A DNA stretch of 64,000 bases from Skermanella stibiiresistens SB22. GTDB lineage: Bacteria; Pseudomonadota; Alphaproteobacteria; Azospirillales; Azospirillaceae. The translations under genes and the position numbers were made by a program. The stretch lies in contig NZ_AVFL01000001.1 of assembly GCF_000576635.1 (NCBI RefSeq), positions 248,001 through 312,000 of the forward strand, read 5' to 3'. Of this stretch, positions 44,155 to 54,200 are shown piece by piece. Numbering within the stretch: position 1 is the stretch's first letter; each line of letters starts with the position of its first letter. The notes under the pieces were generated by a model, which was given only the letters and a program-made list of their open reading frames with translations, did not search any database and was not told the origin of the DNA.

Positions 44155-45846
44155 TCAGGGAGGTGTGTCGGTCAACTCCCACTTCTGCCCGGCGCTGCTG
44201 GCTGGGGACCCTTTAAAGGCGTCGGCTTGGCGCATCCTATCGGTCGTCACCAGCGCCACGCGCTCGACACGAGCGGATCCATCGGACTGAAACCCTGTGC
44301 CGCACCGGGAGAAGACGGCTTCGAGGTTATTGCCTTCACCTCTGCTCAAGTCGCCGTCCCGGCGGGCCTCGCGCCTCAGCGCGGCGCCGGTGCATCCGTT
44401 CACCACCAACGTGATGGTATTGAGATTGCCGCGGATGATCGCCGCATCGCCCACGACGTCATGAATCGTACCGCTCACGGTGTTGAGATCGCCTTCCACG
44501 ACGATAGCCGGCCCGGAGTAGGCGGTCCCGGTCTTGGGATTGGTGCTATTCTGATGGTGGACTGTTATCGAATTACCCGTGCCGGTGATCAGCAGTCCAG
44601 GCCAGCCTTCGAGGGACTCGCGGACGATCGAGCGAAAAATACCGCAGGCACTGATCATGAAGCCATTTCGGCAGTCGATCCTCGCACCGGGTAGGGGCGC
44701 AGGGGGAGTTCCCGTGCGGTTCGGATGATGGCGACCATTGTTTCTAACGGCCAAGCCGCTGATGAAGCCATGGGTCGATGACGAAAGCGACACGCCGCCC
44801 AAGTTACTCTCCGAGGTTACGTGCCGCGCCTCGATCCTGCAGCCACCTCTGGTGCGGAAGCCGGTGCCGCCGAAGCACGCGTAGATGTGAACGCGGCCCA
44901 GTTCGACGTTTCCTTCGAACGGCTTCGAACCATCGATCACCAAGCCGTCGACTTGCTCCCCGGGGAACTGGGTCGACGGAACGGCCTCCTTATCCGCCCG
45001 GGGTCTGGGAAGGATGCCGCATAGGCCGAATACCAGTTCCTCGATGGCGATGTCTCCCGGTCCCCGGAAGATCACACCCTCGCGTCCGGCGACGCGCCCA
45101 TTCAATCGGATCACGGACCGAACGTCCGAGGCGCCACGTGGCCCATACCCTTCGCAGTGAAGCGCGTGTTCCGCAACATTGTTGACTTCGACGTCGATCT
45201 CGAAAGAACGCCCGAATATCTTGAGTCCAGACCCCACCCGATTGGTGACGTTCGCCTCACTGGCGTTCCAGTTACCGTCCAGATAGCCACCGTCGATGGT
45301 AAGGTCCTTTATGGCGAAGCCCCACGGGGCTTCGGACAGCCCCGATGTTTTGGATCGCCGCTTGAAATCCACCGTCGCCACGACATCGCAATCGCTATTC
45401 GGCATCAACCCAAGCGTGGTGATGCCGCGTCCCGCGCCCACAAGCGATACCCTGGAACTGATCTCTAATGTCTGGTTGAGCTTGAAAATACCTGGCCCAA
45501 GCCTGACTTGTCCGCCACTCCGTCTAGCCGCGCCAAGCGCGGCTTTGAGGGCCACCGTGTCGTTGGTCGCGCCGTCCCCTTTTGCCCCAAACCAAGCCGC
45601 CTCGATCGACGGTCCCCCATTGGATCGGCGCCAGCGACCGCTAGCGGCCTTCCGGGAGAGGATGATCATGCCATTATCATCCGGTTCCGACAGGACTGCG
45701 TCCCAAGTGAACAGGCCGGCACCACCGTCGCCGGTCCGGCCATGTCCCAACACCCAAACCGCCGTGGTATCGGCTGGATCGATTGCGCGGAGATCGTCAA
45801 GCGTGGCTGTGACCGAGAGCCCGGCCGCTTCTGGAAAGTGAGGCAA
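44155..45846 (-). CDS. Right-handed beta-helix (pectate-lyase-like) protein, probably exported; start uncertain
   Basis: At least 563 residues from TTG 45846. The core has the pectate-lyase-superfamily opening EAAWFGAKGDGATNDTVAL, found in polysaccharide lyases and phage tailspikes, then VGAGRGITTLGL and many short turns rich in G, N, S and T. In the same frame upstream of the TTG the DNA encodes a signal-peptide-like sequence, IRRRALLLAVTAAFCVGA (45900-45847), with no ATG, GTG or TTG ahead of it. So the true start may be a rare codon or lie behind a sequence change. It may bind or cleave the surface polysaccharide made by neighbours. Confidence 0.72.
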   Translation of the reverse strand: MPHFPEAAGLSVTATLDDLRAIDPADTTAVWVLGHGRTGDGGAGLFTWDAVLSEPDDNGMIILSRKAASGRWRRSNGGPSIEAAWFGAKGDGATNDTVALKAALGAARRSGGQVRLGPGIFKLNQTLEISSRVSLVGAGRGITTLGLMPNSDCDVVATVDFKRRSKTSGLSEAPWGFAIKDLTIDGGYLDGNWNASEANVTNRVGSGLKIFGRSFEIDVEVNNVAEHALHCEGYGPRGASDVRSVIRLNGRVAGREGVIFRGPGDIAIEELVFGLCGILPRPRADKEAVPSTQFPGEQVDGLVIDGSKPFEGNVELGRVHIYACFGGTGFRTRGGCRIEARHVTSESNLGGVSLSSSTHGFISGLAVRNNGRHHPNRTGTPPAPLPGARIDCRNGFMISACGIFRSIVRESLEGWPGLLITGTGNSITVHHQNSTNPKTGTAYSGPAIVVEGDLNTVSGTIHDVVGDAAIIRGNLNTITLVVNGCTGAALRREARRDGDLSRGEGNNLEAVFSRCGTGFQSDGSARVERVALVTTDRMRQADAFKGSPASSAGQKWELTDTPP

Positions 45847-45959
45847 CGCACCGACGCAGAACGCCGCGGTGACGGCGAGAAGCAGCGCTCGTCGGCGGAT
45901 CTGGCTTGATCGCGGGGAGTAGACTTCCGGGGGTCGGCCGAGCGACTTTCCGACGCCGC

Positions 45960-46895
45960 TCAGAGCGCCTTCTCCGGAAGCCGTGCGATGTTGTCAGCCA
46001 TTGTGGGTGTTGGCGGGCTCGTGTTGGCCATGGGGACTGTCTCGCCCGTCTCCGATTCACGGGTCACCGACCCATCGGCGTGAACACGGACCAGCCTTGG
46101 AATCATAGGTTCCGCCCTACCGGTCCGAATGTTGTCATCAATGCGTTGGACGGCTTGCTCAATATCCGTGAAATCCACCCCGGCAAGTGCCGACAACCCG
46201 TAGTCCCACCACCGGAGCCGCTTCAACTCCACCACGATTTCCACATCGAAGCGTAGACGGATCAGCTTCGCCGGAATGCCTCCGAAGATCGAGAAAGGTG
46301 GGACGTCACTGACGACGACGGATCGTGAGGCGATGATGGCGCCGTCACCGATCTTGATCCCACGACGCAGGAAAACGCCTTCGCCAATCCAGACGTCGTT
46401 GCCGACGCGGATCTTACCAAACCTATTCTGCTGTTCGTCGAGATAGGTCGAACTGGACTTCTGAATGGTGTCAGCGTTGTCCTGATAGAAGCCATTGATC
46501 TCAGGCCAGGTCGTCTCCCAACCGCCTTGAAACATGGGGTGGGCCGACAGGAAATATGGAGGGTGCTCGACTTGGCCCGTGATGATGTTGCTGGCGATTG
46601 AGCAAAACCTGCCTATCGTCGCCATGTGCCGAAAAACCGTCGCGCCGCCACCCAGGTAGGTGTAGGCACCGATCCGGTCAACGTCGAATTTGCCGGGGCG
46701 TAGTTGACAGGGCGCCTCGAGCAACAAGGACCTTGTCGCTCCAAATCCGAAATGAACATCCGCTCCCGTGGTGCCGCTGAAGGAAACGCCCAATGTTTCC
46801 AGCTGTGCCTTCGTCTCAGGCTTCATTCTTAGCCAATCCCTGCTGATTATCCATCGACCAGCACCATGATCGTCCTCGTGATCCGCCGCCTTCAC
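45960..46895 (-). CDS. Hexapeptide-repeat (left-handed beta-helix) acyltransferase
   Basis: 311 residues from GTG 46895 (GAGG 5 nt before); ATG 46826 is an alternative. LbetaH turns [LIV]-G-x-x-x-x are spread from about 65 to 215: IGRFCSIASNI, IRVGNDVWIGEGVFLRRG, IKIGDGAIIASRSVVVSDVPPFSIFGGIPAK. The last is the xenobiotic/CatB-type acetyltransferase signature. A Ser/Thr-rich tail follows (about 265-311). It probably acetylates a surface sugar; the acceptor is unknown. 113 nt lie between it and the downstream beta-helix gene, same strand. Confidence 0.82.
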   Translation of the reverse strand: MKAADHEDDHGAGRWIISRDWLRMKPETKAQLETLGVSFSGTTGADVHFGFGATRSLLLEAPCQLRPGKFDVDRIGAYTYLGGGATVFRHMATIGRFCSIASNIITGQVEHPPYFLSAHPMFQGGWETTWPEINGFYQDNADTIQKSSSTYLDEQQNRFGKIRVGNDVWIGEGVFLRRGIKIGDGAIIASRSVVVSDVPPFSIFGGIPAKLIRLRFDVEIVVELKRLRWWDYGLSALAGVDFTDIEQAVQRIDDNIRTGRAEPMIPRLVRVHADGSVTRESETGETVPMANTSPPTPTMADNIARLPEKAL

Positions 46896-47037
46896 ATAGC
46901 CTCGAAAAGTCGTAACCGATCATTCCGTCCACTGTTCGCGGAGTGCCGTCGCGACTGAAGAGCGAGGTGGGACCCATCAATGGATAATCATGGTAAATAA
47001 AACGTTAACAAGATCCGCGGGGGCCGAGCGCGTTGAG

Positions 47038-50000
47038 TCAGGAATGGACGAGTTGGCGGGTTACCAATTTTCCCAATCGCCGTGCCAGCGGCCAGTGGCT
47101 GTCTTCGAAGAACTTTTCAGGGGATCGCCGAAACTTCCGGTACTTTCGTTCACCAAGGAACCTCATCAGCGTGGGTTCCCACCAACGCGGGAGTTCAAGC
47201 TCCGTCGGAATATCCGAACCAAGCGCTTGTAGCCCATCCGCCCAGAGGCTCGCCGCCACGCGTCCATTTTTTTCTTCGACCGGCGCGATGATGTACTGGA
47301 CATTACGAGCGCTCCACTTGTTCTCGAACGCCACGCCTTCGAACAGCATCGCGTCCTGTCGGGCTGGGGACTTGATCAGCGAGGCGTAGGCGGCGATGGC
47401 CTCTGGACCGGAAGGGGAGATCCTTCGCACGTCGTCGCCAAACTTGGCGCACGCGACGCGGACGAAATCAACAGCGCCCTCATGGACGGCGAGCGCCAGA
47501 CCAATCCGCTTCTCCTCGCCATCGGTGGGAAGGAACACCGGTTCAAGGTGTTCGTCGCCCTGACGCATCCGGAGCAGGCTACCATGATCGTTGAGGAACA
47601 GCAGTTCGAACATCAGGATGTCGCGCGCATACGGATGCGTCTTGTCCGCCGGGTCCAGGTCCTCCCCAACATAGCCGCGGGCGGTGAGTCCCACCTTGGC
47701 CAACCCTTCAGAGGCTCCCTTGAAGGTTGTGAAGTAGTATCCTCCCAGATCCCGGTCGAGAAGTTTCGCCATTCCTTTCTGCAGCGTTCCGAAATGACCG
47801 ATATCGACGATGGCCGTTTTACCGCCTTCCTTGAGACCTTGGTTTCCGTAGTAGGCCAGCAAGGCTTCACGTTCCTCAGCGGCATTCGCCAGGATGGGAT
47901 CGGCCACCCGCGGATCGCTGAAAAACGCCGCCAGTTTCTCCTGGTCGCCAACGAAGCTGATACGGGCACCTGGTCCCGCCATGCCATGTTCACCCCACAC
48001 CGCCGTCGGCAGGTCATCGGGCTGGATGCCGAAGCGGTTCGTCAGCAGGGTTTCCAAGGAAGTCGGGGAGAAGTTGGTTCCCAATGCCGCGACCAGATCG
48101 TCGGGGGTTCTCCATGACGCCGTATGAATCGCGCGCCGCGAGGCGTAGGTGTATTTGGCGGTCGGCGCTTCCTTGTCATGGGCTGCAAGCAGGTCATAGC
48201 ATCGCTTGACGATGGCGCCGTCGCGAGACAAGAAATGGATCGTCTCCACGCCGTCACGTTTCGCCTGATCCAGTACCCAATGGGCGAAGCCCATGAAGAG
48301 GGGACCCGCGACCGCAAAGCCGAAAAGCCGGGGATCGCCGAAGGTGTGGCTACGTGACAACGGACGGTCGAGGCGGGCCCAGGCCTGTCCGGCGAGGCCT
48401 CGGAGGCAACCCTGTGTCATGCGGTCGGCGAAGCGCATGGCTGGCGCCGTGGGCGACTCCGAACTGTAGATTTGCGGCGTCGCCGGCACGTGGAACGCGA
48501 TGATGCCATGCGACTCGGCCATCTTGATGTCCGCTCTCGGGTTGTCTCCAATGTGCAGCACTTTGCCTGGAACGACCGCTAGGTCATCGATGACGTGTTT
48601 GAATAGCGAGCCGGTATGCTTCAGCAGGCCAATCGTGGAACTCACGTAGACTTTTTGGTGTCTCGTGTAGCCGCTCGCCTCCAGTAGGCGATCGATGAAT
48701 GATTGTGAGAAGAAGGTGTCGGTGATGATCACGACCTTCTTGTCAAGGCGGAGTGCCGCCTCGTAGGCGAGTTGTCCGAATGCCTTGGGCCCACAGACCG
48801 CCAGTTCCGTCTCCTCTTCCAGGGCCAGCATTCGTTCGGCCATTTCCATGTCGAGCCCTCGAGCCGAGGCAAGTGCCCGGTAGCGCAAGTCCAGCGGCAC
48901 CTCCTCGCCGACCGCGTCCTTTTTAGCCATGTCGCGAGCCATTTTTCGAGCCTCGACGAAATCGTCGATGACCCCACCCGTCATCGCGGCCACCTTCGGG
49001 GCCATTAGGACGAAAATGTCATCGGCGCGCTCCAGCGGACGCTCCACCAGCGTGTCGAAAAGGTCGAAGGAGATGACATCATGGTCGGCCATCTTGGCCA
49101 CCAACTTATCGAGATCTGCCTGAACGCCGAGCACCTCAAGCCGGGGCTTGGCTGGCGTCGTCTTCTTGACCGCCCCGGTCGTCGCCTTCGCGAGAGCCGA
49201 GACTGGCTTGGACGTCGCCGCTGGGCTCACCTTGGGCATGTTCTTGACCAAGCCGCTGACCTGCTGCTGCAACTGAACTTGTCGTTGGCGCATCGCCTCG
49301 ACCTTGTCAATCTCGCGATAGCTCCAGTAGAAATTGAGCATGTCGCGAACCTTGTCCTTCGAATCGAGGAAGGTGACCCGTGGACAATTTTGCGTCTCCA
49401 TGACCGGCTCCAAGATGTCGGCCCAAAAGCTGGGACTGACGAACTCCTGGTAAACACTGGCGTAGTTTTCTTCTCCAATAGTGTCTGAGATACTGATGAT
49501 TGGCTTAAACAAAAATTCGATTTGCTTCCCAAAGTACTTCGCTTCGAGAATGACGGAGCTTGAAATACCCATCACTTTGGTGACGCGTGGGCTAGCCAGC
49601 AGATCATAGGCGGGGATATCACTGATCCGCACCTTGCGTTGGCCCTTTAGGTACGCGACGATTTCCTCGTCACCTTTCTTAAGGTGTGGATGGCGGCTGT
49701 AAAGTACCCGAGGATGGTCGTTCAGCAATGTTTCGAACTGTTCCTTAAAACTGAGCAGGTTCAGCATGGTTCCATCGCGGCAAACCGCTTTGTCCTCCAT
49801 CAGCTGACCGACGAAGAGCGCTGTTCCAGGAGGCAGTTCCGGCTCAGACCGTTTGAAGCCTTTATAGGATTGGATGCGTAGGCGATCCGCGTACAGATGA
49901 AAATGGTCTTCTGACAAATTGTATCTTTGCAGCCGGTTTCTGATCGCCTCATTGTTCGTATTGAAGGCAAACAAAATATCGTCCATGAAGCGGATCGGAT

Positions 50001-50376
50001 GAAGCCACATGTCAATGTAAGTGACACCCATCCGCGTCAAAACTGTCCTTGTCTGAAGCGAAAGCTCATAACCTATGATCAGGGAATCTTCTTTAATGAA
50101 ATTTTTAAGATAATTAACGGATTCTTCATTTACTAAGTCGCAGTCGTACCAAAACTGCAATGCATCGGCATCTAATTCAATGCCACTGTGCTCAAAGAAA
50201 CTGGCACGGGAAATTAGATCAGGTTGCGTCAAGGAGGATGACACGCTCGCGGGCTTGATGCCTGTCGCTCTTTCGACGGGGCGGGTGAGTATGTCCCGCA
50301 ACCAACGCCGATTGGAATACTGCTCCCTCTCTTTCGTCATCAAGAAATCGCTGGCGACAAGTATCTTCGTGATCAT
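47038..50376 (-). CDS. Large fusion protein: glycosyltransferase-like N-terminus, HAD-type middle and C-terminal domain
   Basis: 1112 residues from ATG 50376, chosen because GGGAGAG lies just before it (an ATG at 50394 gives 6 more). Residues 1-385 resemble GT-B/capsule transferase domains (YSRHPHLKKGDEE, YDLLASPRVTKVMGISSSVILEAKYFGK); this is a weak resemblance. An Ala/Lys/Pro linker (386-430) leads to a HAD domain (430-640; SFDLFDTLVERP, HIGDNPRADIKMAESHG). The C-terminal 450 residues (FLSRDGAIVKRCYDLL, GKTAIVDIGHFGTLQKG) look like the tail of COG5610-type predicted HAD proteins. Such proteins occur in glycan loci. No enzyme reaction can be assigned. Confidence 0.65.
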   Translation of the reverse strand: MITKILVASDFLMTKEREQYSNRRWLRDILTRPVERATGIKPASVSSSLTQPDLISRASFFEHSGIELDADALQFWYDCDLVNEESVNYLKNFIKEDSLIIGYELSLQTRTVLTRMGVTYIDMWLHPIRFMDDILFAFNTNNEAIRNRLQRYNLSEDHFHLYADRLRIQSYKGFKRSEPELPPGTALFVGQLMEDKAVCRDGTMLNLLSFKEQFETLLNDHPRVLYSRHPHLKKGDEEIVAYLKGQRKVRISDIPAYDLLASPRVTKVMGISSSVILEAKYFGKQIEFLFKPIISISDTIGEENYASVYQEFVSPSFWADILEPVMETQNCPRVTFLDSKDKVRDMLNFYWSYREIDKVEAMRQRQVQLQQQVSGLVKNMPKVSPAATSKPVSALAKATTGAVKKTTPAKPRLEVLGVQADLDKLVAKMADHDVISFDLFDTLVERPLERADDIFVLMAPKVAAMTGGVIDDFVEARKMARDMAKKDAVGEEVPLDLRYRALASARGLDMEMAERMLALEEETELAVCGPKAFGQLAYEAALRLDKKVVIITDTFFSQSFIDRLLEASGYTRHQKVYVSSTIGLLKHTGSLFKHVIDDLAVVPGKVLHIGDNPRADIKMAESHGIIAFHVPATPQIYSSESPTAPAMRFADRMTQGCLRGLAGQAWARLDRPLSRSHTFGDPRLFGFAVAGPLFMGFAHWVLDQAKRDGVETIHFLSRDGAIVKRCYDLLAAHDKEAPTAKYTYASRRAIHTASWRTPDDLVAALGTNFSPTSLETLLTNRFGIQPDDLPTAVWGEHGMAGPGARISFVGDQEKLAAFFSDPRVADPILANAAEEREALLAYYGNQGLKEGGKTAIVDIGHFGTLQKGMAKLLDRDLGGYYFTTFKGASEGLAKVGLTARGYVGEDLDPADKTHPYARDILMFELLFLNDHGSLLRMRQGDEHLEPVFLPTDGEEKRIGLALAVHEGAVDFVRVACAKFGDDVRRISPSGPEAIAAYASLIKSPARQDAMLFEGVAFENKWSARNVQYIIAPVEEKNGRVAASLWADGLQALGSDIPTELELPRWWEPTLMRFLGERKYRKFRRSPEKFFEDSHWPLARRLGKLVTRQLVHS

Positions 50377-50796
50377 CCGTCTCTCCCGCATCAACTAGTT
50401 GTTCTCCCCCAGCGGTTTCGATCCTGAGCGCGGGCATGCGCGCATGAATGGCTCTATTGGATCGACAGCGCGCCGTGACTGCCCTCCTCGAAGAAGAGGC
50501 GCAAATGAACAGCCGCATAATCACAAATTAAGGTTAACAAGGAATTGACGATAGGAGGTGCGCCAGCCAACCCGCCGCATCGACAACAGCGAAAGCATCT
50601 ATCCATACAATTGCATGGGCATCATGACGGCCGCGCTAGCGGGTATCCTCTAGTTCGATGGCCCCTCGCGAATTCCGGACAGCAAACCCACATTCGTCAA
50701 AAAAACATTTTATATCAAATGCTTGGTACTTCCACGCGAGAGGCTGGAGTCGCTATTGTTGCCGTTTAGGAAAAAATCATCCAACGCGGAAAGTTC

Positions 50797-50827
50797 TTGA
50801 CACCGGGGCACCATACTCTGGTATACC
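50797..50827 (+). promoter_or_regulatory. Candidate promoter upstream of the RTX region
   Basis: A perfect -35 TTGACA (50797-50802) is followed after 19 nt by TATACC (50822-50827). The -10 overlaps the perfect palindrome GGTATACC (50820-50827) and is flanked by two ACCGGGG copies (50801 and 50825). Spacing is 1-2 nt longer than ideal. Confidence 0.35.
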
Positions 50828-50871
50828 GGGGATCGTTACCCATTTAGAGTTAATTCTTACGGGGAAACGCA

Positions 50872-51069
50872 GTGGAAATCGGATCGATGTGGAACGGACT
50901 TTCCGTGCCGAAGCTCGGCGGGCTCTTCCCGCCCTTCGCGGGCGCCATTGGCCCCATCGCTAAAATGAATGCTTCAATGCTCGCTATGGTCAAAAAAGGC
51001 GAGAAACACTGGCAAGTACCATCTGCTAGTACGAATGTCATATGCTTCAAAAAGCTGGAAAATCATTAG
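50872..51069 (+). CDS. Possible small protein (65 aa) upstream of the giant RTX gene
   Basis: GTG 50872 is preceded by GGGGA (50861-50865) at a standard 6-nt gap, behind a candidate promoter. The first 30 codons have the GC-rich third positions of a real gene (WNGLSVPKLGGLFPPFAG); the rest is AT-rich and looks less coding. No known family, no signal peptide. It could be a leader frame or a real small protein. Confidence 0.35.
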   Translation: MEIGSMWNGLSVPKLGGLFPPFAGAIGPIAKMNASMLAMVKKGEKHWQVPSASTNVICFKKLENH

Positions 51070-51226
51070 AAAAATCCAACGGTTCAGAAGGATTTTCTTA
51101 ATAAGTATGTGCTTTGTTGCTCCAACGTTACTGACTGGCTCAACGCAGATACTTAGCGAAATGCAAGAGCGTTTGCGGCGTTCTGCTAGCAGGCTCTCCA
51201 CCTAACAAGAACTTCTCGACACCTGG

Positions 51227-51252
51227 AAGCTCCCATATAGCGGAGCTTGGAG
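51227..51252 (+). promoter_or_regulatory. Hairpin abutting the Shine-Dalgarno of the giant RTX gene
   Basis: AAGCTCC (51227-51233) and GGAGCTT (51242-51248) pair perfectly around an 8-nt loop. The ribosome site GGAG (51249-51252) starts at the next base and the ATG follows at 51259. Such a hairpin could stabilise the mRNA or tune translation. Confidence 0.4.
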
Positions 51253-51258
51253 ATAGGT

Positions 51259-54200
51259 ATGGCACGTAAACTCAGTTCTCTTGTTAGCGGCACAACGATC
51301 CCGTACCTCTCACTTACGTCGGATCCGCTTGAGCTGGACTTCGTTTCCAATTCGGAAGCGAACCCGATCAAACCGTCGGATCTGACCATCGTCGAAGATG
51401 GTGCGGATGTTAGGATCACGGTCGGCTCCAAGTCGCTCACCATCAGCGGCGCGACTCTCGAAGCCCTGTCGTTCGGCGCTGTTGGATCGGTCAACACGCT
51501 GATTCAGCACGACACCCAATTCGGCATCATTCGTTTCGGCGATAATCGGGTCACCACGGGCGACGCGCCCCTGTCACGGCTGGAAGGTTCGGCCCAAGGC
51601 GATCTGCTCGGCGGGACCACCGGAAACGACCGGATATTGGGTCAGGCCGGCAACGACACCGTCTTGGGTGGCCAAGGGGACGACACGCTGTTGGGCGGCC
51701 TCGGCAACGACATCATCTCCGGCGGCGCCGGCAATGACCTGATCGACGAGCGCACCGACACGTCGGCGGCGAGCCGCAACACGTTGCGGGGTGGTCAAGG
51801 CAATGACCGCATCTACGGCGGCGCCGGCAACGACGCCATCCATGGCGACGACGGTGACGACAACCTGTTCGGCGGCTTGGGCGACGACGAAATCTTTGGT
51901 GGCGCCGGTGACGACACGATCGTCGAGCGTGGCGACACCTCCTCGTCGAGCCGCAACGTCATACACGGCGGCGCTGGCAACGATAAGATCTTCGACAGCG
52001 ACGGCGACGACATCATCTATGGCGACGAAGGCAACGACGCGATCCTTGGCGGGTTTGGCAACGACGAGATCCATGGTGGCGACGGTGACGACAACATTGA
52101 CGAGCGCCGCGATACCTCGATTTCGAGCGTCAACCTTCTGACCGGTGGCGCCGGCAACGATCGCATCTACGGTAGTGGCGGGACCGACTCGATCCAAGGC
52201 GGCGACGGTAACGACATCCTCGCTGGTTTCCTCGGCAACGACACCATTTTCGGTGACGCCGGAAACGACATCATCGACGAACGTGGTGATACCGCCACTT
52301 CGAGCATCAACATAATCTATGGTGGTTCAGGCAACGACCGCGTGTACGGCAGCGCTGGCGCCGATACGATCCATGGTGACGACGGGGACGATACGCTATC
52401 GGGTTATCTCGGCAGCGACACCATCTATGGTGATGCCGGGAACGACATCATCGACGAGCGCGGTGACACGAACCCGCTCAACGCCAACATCCTGAGCGGC
52501 GGTGACGGTAACGACCGCATCTACGGTGGTTCAGGCAATGACACCATCTACGGTGGCGCTGGCGCCGACGTCATCTCGGGCGGCGACGGCGATGACATCA
52601 TCGACGAGCGCGGTGACGTGGACGGTGTTCCGGGTGTCCGCAACGTGCTTCAGGGCAACAACGGCAACGACACCATCTATGGCAGCGGCGGCTCCGATGA
52701 CATCGCCGGTGGTGCCGGCAACGACACGCTGATCGGCGGCGACGGCGACGACATCATCCGCGGCGGTTTTGGCGACGACATCATCGAGGGCGGTGCCGGC
52801 AACGACCTGCTGACGGGCGGCGACGGCGTCGACGTGTTCAACTATTCGGTCGACAGCGCCGCCAACGATGGCGCCGACACGATCACCGACTTCGTCGTCG
52901 GCACCGACCACATCTCCCTGACCGGCGCGGGTGGGCTCGTGCTGACGGCGGCCCAAGTCGAGGCCGAACTGCGCTCCGGCAACGTCCAGATCCAGAGCGG
53001 CGTCGATCTCGACAACATCGGCTCGGGCAACGACACGCTGGTCACGCTGGCCAACGGCACCGAGATCAACTTGCTGAACGTCCGCGGCGCCTTCAACGGC
53101 AACGCCTTCCTGAACTACGAGGCCCCGACGGTCGCCGCGACTGGCAACGGCACCGTTGCCGAGGACGCGCTGGAAGGCGCCATCGTCGCCACCGTGGCCG
53201 GCAGCGACGCCCAGGGCCCTGTCAGCTACTCGTTCCTGTCCGGCAACGACGCCGGCTACTTCGCGATCGACGCGGCGACCGGTGTCGTCACCCTGACGGC
53301 GGCCGGTGCCGCCAACCTCGACTACGAGACCGTCACCAGCTACGCCCTCCAGGTCGGCGTCAGCGACGGCGTCACATCGGCGGTCCAGGCCCTGACCGTC
53401 GGCGTCACCGACGTCGATGACACCAACGACGCTCCGGTCTTCGCCAACCTGGACGGCATCGCCGTCGCCGGGTTCGGTGGCGTCGCGCGGATCGACCAGG
53501 GCACTGCGGTCACCGTGACCGACAGCGACAGCGCCAACTTCGACGGCGGTTCGCTGACCATCTCCTCCGATACCGCCACCGACAGCCTCCTGCTCACCTC
53601 GGGCGTCCGCTTCGCCGGCCGCTATGTCGTGATGACCGAGGGCGTCAGCGACGTCGTCGTCGGCACCTGGACATCGGACGGCGCTGGCCAGCCGCTGGCG
53701 ATCTCGCTCAACGCCAACGCCACCGCGGCCCGGATGGCCGAACTGATCAAGCATGTCGAGGTCAGCCTTGACGGCGCCGCCGCCGCCACCGACCGCGTCA
53801 TCACTGTCGCGTTGAACGACGGAGATGGCGCCACCACGACCCAGACCTTCGACGCCATCGTCACCGAGTCGGCGTTGGAGATCACCGGCCTCGGCACCGC
53901 CGACGACCGCCTGCTCAGCGCCGCCGCTCCCGCCGTCCTGCTGGATGTCGGCACCGCCGCTGGCCTGACCCTGGGCAGCACCTCCGTCCGCGGTTCGACG
54001 CTGACGGTCGAAATCACCAACGGCGAATCCTCCGACATCACCTTCGGCTTCGGTGGTGGCGCGGTCACCCGCTTCGGCAACTTCCTGTCGGTGACGGTGG
54101 GCGGTGTCGAGCGCGTCATCGGCAGCGTCAGCGGCGGCACCCTGGGCCAGCCCCTGACGATCACGTTCGACGACAACGCCGACGTGACCGAGGCCTATGT

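Larger units (their letters stand above)
50377..51258. other. Long leader region before the giant RTX gene
   Basis: 882 bp, clearly AT-richer than the flanks (for example 50700-50790 and 51050-51200). It holds a candidate promoter near 50797-50827, a possible small gene (50872-51069) and a hairpin at the ribosome site of the giant gene. I see no RNA gene or other coding frame. Confidence 0.5.

Noticed and set aside
51590-52830. Regular direct repeats considered as a CRISPR array
   Set aside because: The repeats are in frame, encode RTX nonapeptides, and have no constant repeat plus unique spacer structure.
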